A stretch of 64,000 nucleotides of DNA from Amorphophallus konjac. Its lineage: Eukaryota > Streptophyta > Magnoliopsida > Alismatales > Araceae. Positions 56,154 through 64,000 of the stretch are shown here, piece after piece. Location: assembly GCA_022559845.1 (NCBI GenBank), contig CM040128.1, positions 71,239,247 through 71,303,246 on the forward strand, given 5' to 3'. The first letter of the stretch is position 1. Every line of letters starts with the position of its first letter. The position numbers were made by a program, and so were the translations under genes. The notes under the pieces are model-generated. The model saw only the letters and a program-made list of their open reading frames with translations, was not told where the DNA came from and made no database searches.

Positions 56154-56410
56154 CCTCATTGAGCTCTCAAACATCACCTTAGTCCCGCCAGACTAGGCCT
56201 ATAAAACTCTTCCCCTTGGCCTGAGGCACTCCGCCCTCGCTGAGCTCTTAGACTTTGCCCATCAAGTCCCGCCAGACTGGGCCCATAAACCCTTTTCTTG
56301 GCTCAAGGCACTCCGTCTGCGCCGAGCTCTCAACTACTGTCCCTACATAAACCTCTTCCCTTGGCCCAAGGCACCCCCGCCTTGGCCGAGCTATCGGATG
56401 TTAATCCCTA
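56154..56410 (+). repeat. Minisatellite A, right part
   Basis: Continues the array interrupted at 51190: three units with AGTCCCGCCAGACTGGGCCC, CTTGGCC, GGCACTCCGCCCTCGC and GAGCTCT. Confidence 0.8.
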
Positions 56411-56544
56411 GTCCCACAGGCGCTATAACAAAATAGTCAAATCCATCAATAGTCCTACCGGACAACACAACCCGCACTATGGACTGGTCTGTACCATGAG
56501 TACTTTTAGAGGGTACCATTCTTGGCCCTCGTTAGTCGGCTAGA

Positions 56545-56950
56545 TTTTACCCTTGGCCTAGACCCCACGTCTTCGCTGAGTTCATTGATTTCGGCATTCT
56601 ATCGAATCAATGCCCATTTATATATTCTACCCTTGTTTCAGACCTCCCGTCTGAGCAAGGTTTGTTGATTCTGACATCTCGTCGGGTCGACGTCTGTATT
56701 CTGCCCTTATCCCAGACATGCCGTCCGAGCAAGGTTTGTTGATTCTGACATCTAGTCCGGTCGACGTCTATATTCTGCCCTTGCCCCAGACACGCCGTCC
56801 GAGCAAGGTTTGTCGGTCCCGATATCTCGTCAGGTTGACGTCTACATTCTACCCTTGTCCCGGACCTACCGTCTGAGCAAGGTTTGTCAACTCCGACATA
56901 TTGTCAGGTTGGCATCTAGATTCTACCTTTGATGCAGACCTCCCATCTGG
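56545..56950 (+). repeat. Minisatellite B (about 75 bp unit)
   Basis: About five units of GAGCAAGGTTTGT, TGACATCTCGTC, GGTCGACGTCT, ATTCTGCCCTT and CCAGAC, clearest at 56640-56900. It belongs to the same Tat-like non-coding region as arrays A and C. Confidence 0.8.
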
Positions 56951-57124
56951 GTCAGATGCATGGGATGTCTTCGACGGTCCGTCGAGGCAACATCTATTCC
57001 AGATTGCTTCCGAGTCCGACATCCTGCCAGGATCTGCTAGTCTATCTTCCGGCCTTGATGTCCAGTCAAAGCCGGCTATCCTTGTTTGCAAGCACAACAT
57101 CTTATCATATATTTCAATTATCTC

Positions 57125-57612
57125 ACCTCTCGGCCTGGCCACCCCGGCCGAAGCCCACTGTCACATATCTCACAGCTTCCAGCTATTCTATCCCTCGACT
57201 TAGCTATGATGGCCAAAGTCGCTATTATACATTTTCAGCTATTCCATTATCCGGCTTAGCCATTCTGGCTAAAGCCGCTATGACAATTTGTCAGTTATCT
57301 CATCCTCCGACTTAGCCATCCCAGCCAAAGCCACTATTACAATTCTTCAGCTATCTCCTCTTTCGGTTTAGCCATTTTGGCCAAAGCCGCTATCATAATT
57401 TGTCAGTTATTCTATCTTCCGGCTTAGCCATTCCGGCCAAAGCTGTTACTACAATTTTCAGCTATCTATCCTTCGGCTTAGCCATTCCGGCCAAAGCTGT
57501 TACTACAATTTTCAGCTATCTATCCTTCGGCTTAGCCATTCCGGCCAAAGCCGCTACCATATCCTTCAGTTGTTCCATCTTCCGGCTTGGCCATTTCGAC
57601 CAAAGCTGCTGT
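57125..57612 (+). repeat. Minisatellite C (about 57 bp unit)
   Basis: Eight to nine units of CGGCTTAGCCATTCCGGCCA, AAGC and ACAATTTTCAGCTAT. Two consecutive units at about 57420-57540 are almost identical, so the array has expanded recently. It ends where D1-like LTR sequence starts (57613). Confidence 0.85.
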
Positions 57613-58547
57613 AACGGCCTATTACTGGCGCGTTACATAATGTAACGGCCCAGCCAATGACCGTTACATAGCTTGTTTATGTTAACCCAAGGTTTGACCA
57701 AGGGTTGATATTCCCTTGATTCTAGACAAACCTTGATGATCTAGAACTTGTCATATTGCTTAAATGGATCTAAAAGGAATGGAAGTTAAGGAAAGTACCG
57801 TTATGCTGTCGATTTATTCAATAAGCATAACTTAGTTAAATATCATTCTTGATCTCATATATTCAAAATTGAAGCATTCATTCATTGATTTCAGTTATCA
57901 TGGAATTATTGGAGGTGCTATATTCTTGGCCATACGTTACTGTTATACTGCGTGGAAGTAGCTTAATTTATAACTGAAGATGCGATCGAGCACTGATTGT
58001 GTTCAAGGGCTCTATGCTAGTCCCCTCGGTTGATTGCCGGAAACATACTATTTTATAAACCATGGGGTATGATGCTACTAGCGTCGCATTGCGCTGGGGG
58101 TACTATTTTTATAAATAAGTGAAGATCCACGGCACAACATGACATTCTTGCTTGATATTCCACAGAAATTCATGAAGCACTTGCTCTTAAGCATAAGATG
58201 CTAAAGTGAGGAATATGTGGCTTGCTAGTACAATCTCGTTACATTCTTGTTCATGGAAGGCCAATATCATGTTCTTGTTATATTCTTGCTAGTTCATTCT
58301 TGATCATTCTATCTTGTTTGTGCCCCTATGGTCACTTGAGTTCATATGGTCACTTGGGTCATTCGACATCATTCTATGGTCATATGAGTTCTAATGTATT
58401 CTTGGTTTTGATAATGGCTAAACACTATTAGTCATTGATATTTTTCACCTTCATGTGATTGACATACGTGATGTTTTTGTTCATGACAGGTGCGCCAATG
58501 AATGGACAAGGAATCAAGTGGAAATGGCGAACGTGAAAGCTCAATGT

Positions 58548-58672
58548 TGCGCCCTCGCACGCGGATCGACCTGCGCGGTCAGGTCGCAGGGATCGACCTG
58601 CCCGGTCAGGTCGCGGGGGTCAAGGGGGCAGCGCCCCTTGCGGGGGTTTCCGGGGGCGGATCCCCCGGAACA
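58548..58672. repeat. GC-rich block with two hairpins
   Basis: Two imperfect direct repeats of GGATCGACCTGCCCGGTCAG-type sequence (58563-58590 and 58590-58615) are followed by CAAGGGG/CCCCTTG arms (58621-58640) and TTCCGGGGG/CCCCCGGAA arms around a 5-base loop (58648-58670). Confidence 0.75.
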
Positions 58673-58804
58673 AAATTTAGAAATGCTCAAAGCATATTCT
58701 ATGTTGATTTCAATCCCAAAATACATGAAATTGATGAGGACACGAATATCTTGACTTATGAACATGTTTCATTGGTCTAACACTTCATTTTTACAGGTAT
58801 AGGT

Positions 58805-59060
58805 GTTTCCGATCGACCTACACACCTTGGCCGGTCGACCAGATTTGCCAGAGCCTAAGAATTCCACGTTTTACAGGTTTCGGTCGACCGCCCCTGCCTT
58901 TCCGATCGACCGGTTCTTCCAGAAACGAAACACTCCAGGAATTACAGATTTCGGTCAACCGCCCCTACTTTTCCGGTCGACCGGTTTTCCCAGAACCGAC
59001 AAGTTGGAGATTTTACAGATTCCGGTCGACCGCCCCATGAATTCCGGTCGACCGCCAGCC
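58805..59060 (+). repeat. GGTCGACC minisatellite (about 80 bp unit)
   Basis: About 3.5 units in which TTTCGGTCGACCGCCCC and CCGGTCGACCGG alternate with CCAGAACC and ACAGATT. The core GGTCGACC is a perfect palindrome, as in the other CG-centred modules of this window. Confidence 0.75.
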
Positions 59061-59298
59061 CCGATGTAGCCTTGTTTGACTTCGAAATCAATCTCGTGGC
59101 TAGCCCCTTTCCATGGATTTATTTAATCAAACCTAACCTAATCTTCCATGATTTGTGGATCTGGTCTAGGGGGCATCTATGGACCATTCAAGGGTTATAA
59201 AACTAACACATGAGGGGTTAGAAACCCTAATGCTTCAAGGGGCTTCTTGTGAGATCTAGGGTGGCTGCAAGGGAGGTTGAAGAGAGCTTGGAGACGAG

Positions 59299-59320
59299 CT
59301 ACTGTTCACGTGAACAGTAG
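59299..59320. other. 22-bp perfect palindrome with CACGTG core, copy 1
   Basis: Arm CTACTGTTCAC, centre CACGTG (a G-box-type core). A near-identical palindrome lies 329 bp downstream. Confidence 0.85.
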
Positions 59321-59627
59321 TTCGTGAAGGTGTTCTTCATCCAATCAAAGGGGAATGAAGCTCAAATCAAAGCCAGCAAACCTCAAGGAAGATTACATCA
59401 AAGCAAGGCTATCAAAGTGATCCAAGGAAGCTAATTTGATTCAAGTTCTTCAAGGGAAATCATCTTCATCCATTCAAGTTCTTTCCACCTCATTCAAGGT
59501 GATATTTCAAGCATTCAAACTCCTAGAAGCTAAAGAAGCAATCAAGATTCAAGGTAGCTTCATCATCTCCTTCATTCATTCAAAGAAATTCAAAGAGAAG
59601 ATCAAGAGAGAAGAATTGAAGGAAGAG

Positions 59628-59649
59628 GTACTGTTCACGTGAACAGTAC
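59628..59649. other. 22-bp perfect palindrome with CACGTG core, copy 2
   Basis: Arm GTACTGTTCAC, same centre as copy 1. The shared central 20 bp is ACTGTTCACGTGAACAGT plus one base on each side that changed while keeping the pairing (CT...AG in copy 1, GT...AC in copy 2). Confidence 0.85.
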
Positions 59650-61087
59650 TCCATGAAGAACATTCATCCAATCAAGGGTGAATCTAGAAGATTGAGTTGA
59701 AGCCAAGAGGAGCCTTGTTGCTGATCAACATTCCATACAAGGGCCAATTCATTTTCACTCATAACTCAATCTCTTGTTTTAGTTCATTCACATTTGTTTC
59801 ATTTTCATTATTGTTTAAACATTGAAAGTGTGATTCATCCCTACCGGTGGTTAGTAGGAAGGCAATTGGAGGTTGTTCCAATTTGCGGTTGACATCCCTA
59901 CCAGGTGGTGAGTAGGAAGGCAATCGGTGGTTTCCGATTTGTGGTTCTGTGCGCTGCACAAGTGAAGCCTCACCGGGTTTTGGTGAGGGGTGGACGTAGG
60001 GCTGAGGATTTAGTCCGAACCACCTTAAAATCCTGTCTAGTGTGGTTTGCTTGTGTGATTGATTCGTTCTAGATGCATGCTTAGGATCGAATTGTTATAT
60101 ATCTTGCTTATCTTGCTAAGCAAATCATAACGCACTTGGAAGCTAGTTTCTATTCCGCTGCAATTCATTTTAACTAGCTATATAGAGGGCCACATTGTAA
60201 AAAGTGGGGCTGATCTATTCACCCCTCCCCTCTAGATCCGCTGTCCACTACACAACATATCTTACATGGTTATCTTGTTTCTATTGATTTGATCACATGA
60301 TTGATTTGCATTCGCATGGTCTTACCTTATTTCTTTAGAGCTAAAATGATAATTACTTAAATAGTTCCTTCATGTTGATGCGAAGATACCTACTGGGCAA
60401 GTGTGCTCATGACCTATTTTCTAATATTTTTTTCAGGAGATGGAAATAGTTTAGATTCGGATTCGGGCTATACTAGTAGCGGGTCCGGAAGCGAGTGAAA
60501 GTGTTATAAAGATGAGAGTGAATGTAGCAACCCTGATAAAATATTTGAAATAAATTAAAACATATATATATTACAGTAGTAATACAGAGAATGAGAATAG
60601 GACTAATCAGAAGAAGTAAAACAAAATTAAAATAACGCCTCTTATTAGGGCGTTAATTCAATAAGAAACGCCTCTATCAAAGGCGTGACTAAGGAAAGGA
60701 CGCCCACACATGTGGTCGTCAACTCTCACGACCAAATAGGCAAGTAAAAGAAACGCCCATATATGGGGCGTGTTTCAAAAACAAGGAACGCCCTTATCAA
60801 AGACGTTACTTAAGAAACGACCTGAACTAGGTCGTCAATTCAAGAATCGACGCCCTGACCAAAGACGTTAATTCCATTCGAGTTCCGTTCGACACGGGAG
60901 CTTATCCAGGGAAGGATTATGTTAATCCAGTAAGTATTTAATAGGGCAAGGACTCTATATTGGAAGCATTACTTCTACTAGAACACTAACCTTAACAGGA
61001 CGTCCAAAATCCTATATATAATCTTGATCGAACAAACCCTAAACCTATTTGGACGATCGAACCGCACAGGTACGTGAAAAACATATC

Positions 61088-61115
61088 TTCTTCTTCTTCT
61101 TCTTCTTCTTCTTTT
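61088..61115 (+). repeat. TTC microsatellite
   Basis: About nine TTC units in the leader part of the D2 solo LTR, within an intron-like segment. Confidence 0.9.
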
Positions 61116-61553
61116 CCTTATGAGCGTAATAGCAGTTCATATAAGTTTCTCTTTGCTTCGGTTACATGAAGAACTAATAGTTCTTCATCCTCTTTTCCTC
61201 TTACAGGTTGAGGACGCAGCAGCATAAGTGAAGAACAAGGTAACGTTCTTCTAATCTCCTCTGTTCTGATAGGTGAAGAAATTAATAAATGTTTCTTCTT
61301 CTGTTCCTGTAGGAGTACAGAACCGAAGAACAAGGGTTCTTCATCAAAGCCATCAGCCAGTAGCTGCCATCTTAAACAGAGCATCGATCCCCTTCCCGAA
61401 ACCTTCACGGTTCAATCTTCAGATTATCACAAGGTAGGATTTTCTCAAGTCACTGTAGCCCAAACTAAATTGATACAGTACAATAATTATCATGCATATA
61501 CATGGTTTGGTTTATTATAGTTTCTGAACGATTTTCTGTTAATTTCTTGAAAG

Positions 61554-62250
61554 AAACGTCCTTAGCAAGGGCGTGACTATGAAATACACGCCCCAGACTA
61601 GGGCGCTACTTTGCAAGTCACGACCCTTCCTAGGTCGTCAATTTCATATTTGACGCCCTGTTCACAGGCGTTAATTTCATGTAAATCTTAAGAACTAATT
61701 ATCTATGCAATTACATGAAATCAAATCATTGTTAACGGTTAAAAGTCAATAAACATGAAACATCAAATCTGATATACTGCATGTGAATTCCTGCCAATTT
61801 TCCTGTCATGATTGTTATCCTTGATTATCATGCAAATCTTGCTGATATGTAAATTCCTGATATTTCTTGAATTCACGACCTAGACAAGGTCGTTTTTCTC
61901 TGTGGTAACGCCCCATCACAGGGCGTGAATTAAAGATAAACGCCCCTTACTAGGGCGCGTATCTGTTAAAATCCTAGAATATATATTCTGAGAAAATAAG
62001 AATTTAATGATTAACGCCCCTGCCAAGGGCGCGTTTTTGGATAATTTCTGAAAATAAATAGGTTCTGAAAAATATTGAAAATAAAAGACGCCTGCTACAG
62101 TAGTCGTCAACTCTTGAAGAAACGCCCCTTCCGAAGGCGCGTTTTATAAATTATTGAAATTATTGAAAATTCTGCAAAACGGACCATATGTAAACGCCCT
62201 TCTGTTAGGCGTTAATTACTTGAGAAACGACTTGACCTAAGTCGTTATTT
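61554..62250 (+). repeat. D2 solo LTR inverted-module array A (12 modules)
   Basis: Same order as in 26579-27219 read backwards. Loops and spacers have changed a lot while arms stay ACGCC/GGCGT or ACGAC/GTCGT. Several right arms are lengthened to GGCGCG. Confidence 0.8.
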
Positions 62251-62400
62251 TACTGTAAACTGATTTTTCCTCTGATTTGATAACCGATGGTTTTATATAT
62301 CATAATATATATATATCTGCACTATTCTCCATTCGTGAGTATAGTCCCACGTTTCATGTTGATTTATCGATCACACTCAACTCTCGTTGACATACAAGCT

Positions 62401-62507
62401 CTCCATTGGACATTCCGTTCCTTTGGACTAGCGAGTTAGTCATAGAGACCTCCGTAAGACTCCTCGTAGCCTTGGATTCCCTCAAGGCCGACTGAGCTGG
62501 TTGTACC
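62401..62507 (+). other. Shared leader block in D2 solo LTR
   Basis: Best reference copy of the block: begins CTCCATTGGACATTCCG, centre AGACCTCCGTAAGACTCC, end GAGCTGGTTGTACC. Almost identical to 26317-26423; landmarks are shared with element L (1838-1943) and D1. Confidence 0.75.
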
Positions 62508-63984
62508 CTAAAAACCCATTACACTATTGATGCCATGTCACTCTAAAGAAACATGGTATACCGGCCCTTATGATTGTACAAAGAGTATATCATAAGAAAT
62601 TTCTTAATGGGATGATGATATCATGCCATATCATGTCGTTCTTGTAAACCCCAATTCTATGATAAGAATGAGGGTATCTTACCTTGATATACTGTTCATG
62701 TGGACCTCAATTCTATATAAAGAATGTCCATATTGATTTGTCATGGTACCTAAGTTAAGGGAACCATATTCTACCTAGTTTTATCGATATCGTGATTATG
62801 CCGTTATTATCGCCATTCTATGTCCTTTGTCATATTTTGGACTCTATTCTATCAAGTTGTCATACGTGTCTACAAGCTTGATTATTGAAATTCTATATTG
62901 GCTATATAAACAAGAGTGGATGTCAAAACACATGATAAATGCCTGCGCATATAGGGCCCGATCTGGTCCTGGGAGGAGCACCCGAAAGTACTTGTGCCCA
63001 TGGGAGTTAAAATGATAAGGTATCTGGCATTATACCGAGTACTTGACTTGCTTGATTGGACATTCCACACACATCTTGTACTTGAATCGTACTTGACTTT
63101 ACATGAAATGCGTGGCCCGAAAAAGGGTAATTTACTTGCTTGATACATGATAGCCAAAGTTCTTGACATGACTTGATATTGGTACTTGCTTGAATATCTT
63201 GAATAACTTGTATCTTGTTGAAAGTTCATGAAAGTTCATCTTATTTCCTTGATATTACATTCTCTCTATCTTGTCGTTTCATGCGAGCATGCATAGCCTT
63301 ATTGCATTCATGAAAATGTAATTACTTAAACCCCTTGCTAGTACTTGAGATATAATTTCCTATTGAGCGTTCGCTCATTCCGTTTGTCCCTTTCTACTTT
63401 CAGGTAAGTCCGACGACGATGGAAGTCAATCGGATGGGAATGGTCGAGAGTGAAAGTGATAGAGCTTCTACAAGTGTCGTCTAGTCTTTTCCATAGTTTC
63501 TTGAGTCAAATATGTATTCTTTTCTTTTTTGTTAAACAGAGTATTGGATTTGTAATAGTCTATCTATTATGAAATAAAGGATTGGGTTATCTTGCTATTT
63601 TGCGCATCTCTGTCTTTGTGTCGAATACACGACCACTCTGATTGACATGATTGATATAGACACGTCACGCATCTCCGGGTATCTTCCGCGCTCGGGGCGT
63701 GACAGTGAAGACTTAGGAAGTTAAAGTGTCTAGATTGAGTCAATGTAATTTTCCTATTTCTTGAGTCTAGTAGAATGGAAATCAAATTAGTGATTGTATC
63801 TTGAATATTGAGCATTATGAAATAAAGTTGAAGTTTGATTAAATCTTGTGCAATTGGATTTACTTGTGTGATTGTCTTGCGCTCTGATTGATTCTTGCTT
63901 GCAAGAGGCTTACCATGCCGGCTATTTGCGCTCCCCGAGCGAGTCTTCCGCTGTAATTAAAGGCTCGGGGCGTGACAGTTAAGT

Positions 63985-63996
63985 TGGTATCAGAGC
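63985..63996 (+). other. Primer-binding site (tRNA-iMet) of an element leaving the window
   Basis: TGGTATCAGAGC, seven bases after the LTR end at 63977. An interior should follow beyond base 64000. Confidence 0.92.
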
Positions 63997-64000
63997 CTAA

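Larger units (their letters stand above)
58395..60252 (+). repeat. Solo LTR, SIRE/Maximus-like (approximate limits)
   Basis: Unrelated sequence inside the D1-like LTR. Its right end (TGATCTATTCACCCCTCCCC...CTAGATCCG) closely matches the end of the copia S LTR at about 10531-10558, and its left end has the GGTTTTGATAATGGC word usual at the start of SIRE LTRs. No interior or primer site follows, so it is a solo LTR. I could not fix the target duplication. It contains a GC-rich hairpin block, GGTCGACC repeats and two 22-bp palindromes. Confidence 0.6.
60523..63704 (+). repeat. Solo LTR of D2 family (3182 bp) with TSD GTGAA
   Basis: Starts TGTAGCAACCC and ends CGGGGCGTGACA. It is flanked by GTGAA at 60518-60522 and 63705-63709. 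It contains the 7-module array B (60632-60870), a TATA box (61013-61020), splice-like sites, 12 modules of array A (61554-61680 and 61870-62250) and the leader block (62401-62507). The part before about 62190 is clearly diverged from the 25-35 kb copies, whereas the rest is very similar. Confidence 0.93.
57613..63977 (+). repeat. D1-like LTR, plus strand, 5' truncated, with two nested solo LTRs
   Basis: D1-type LTR sequence in the opposite orientation to the main complex. It begins inside the ACGG/CCGT modules (TGTAACGG...CCGTTACA at about 57641-57668), is interrupted at about 58395-60252 and 60523-63704, and ends CGGGGCGTGACA at 63977. The missing 5' third, with the TATA box, means it probably cannot start transcription. 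A primer site follows, so it is the 5' LTR of an element beyond the window. Confidence 0.8.

Noticed and set aside
56901..57315. Overlapping ORFs of 100 and 128 codons in minisatellites B and C
   Set aside because: Their translations are repeats of the minisatellite unit; they lack any domain and overlap in different frames.

Overview
This is plant nuclear DNA, almost certainly from a flowering plant with a repeat-rich genome. It consists essentially entirely of nested LTR retrotransposons. I see no host gene, no rRNA or tRNA gene and no CRISPR array. The plant assignment rests on the lineages present: a SIRE/Maximus-like Ty1/copia element, Tekay/Del-like chromoviruses with 3 kb LTRs and initiator-Met tRNA primer sites, Tat/Ogre-like non-autonomous elements with tandem repeats in their non-coding part, and one end of a CACTA DNA transposon. 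I cannot name the species.

Layout. (1) 1-10157: a large non-autonomous plus-strand element (called L here). Its 5' LTR is cut by the window start and its 3' LTR is complete (8274-10157, ends TGTAGA/TCTACA). It carries one proline-rich ORF and no pol. (2) 10158-15900: a plus-strand SIRE-like copia element (S). Element L has inserted into its 5' LTR, and its 3' end is lost. gag and pol share one frame that is broken by stop codons. (3) 15901-48108: a minus-strand tandem complex of one chromovirus family (D1): five LTRs of about 3.29 kb separated by four defective interiors. LTR 3 is split by a young, structurally complete chromovirus of a second family (D2, 25124-35860, TSD TAATA) with an intact 1450-codon gag-pol. 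(4) 48109-57612: remains of a Tat-like element (gag relics, then three minisatellites). A minus-strand element (R), itself hit by a CACTA terminus, has split the first minisatellite. (5) 57613-63977: a plus-strand D1-like LTR containing two nested solo LTRs (SIRE-like, about 58395-60252, and D2, 60523-63704 with TSD GTGAA). It ends at a primer-binding site, so another element continues past the window.

How the parts work together. Only D2 looks able to encode its own mobility (gag, protease, RT, RNase H, integrase, chromodomain-like tail). L, R and the D1 gag-only units would need proteins supplied in trans.

The most unusual signal is in the LTRs and leaders. D2 and L carry arrays of short inverted modules (arms ACGCC/GGCGT or ACGAC/GTCGT, loops of about 5-12 nt, spaced in AT-rich DNA). 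D1 carries the same layout with ACGG/CCGT arms. All three also carry a related block of about 105 bp, 1.25-1.57 kb downstream of the TATA box. Splice-like signals in D2 would place most modules and this block inside an intron, so only full-length RNA would keep them. A shared genomic-RNA packaging or regulatory cassette is my inference, not something the sequence proves.
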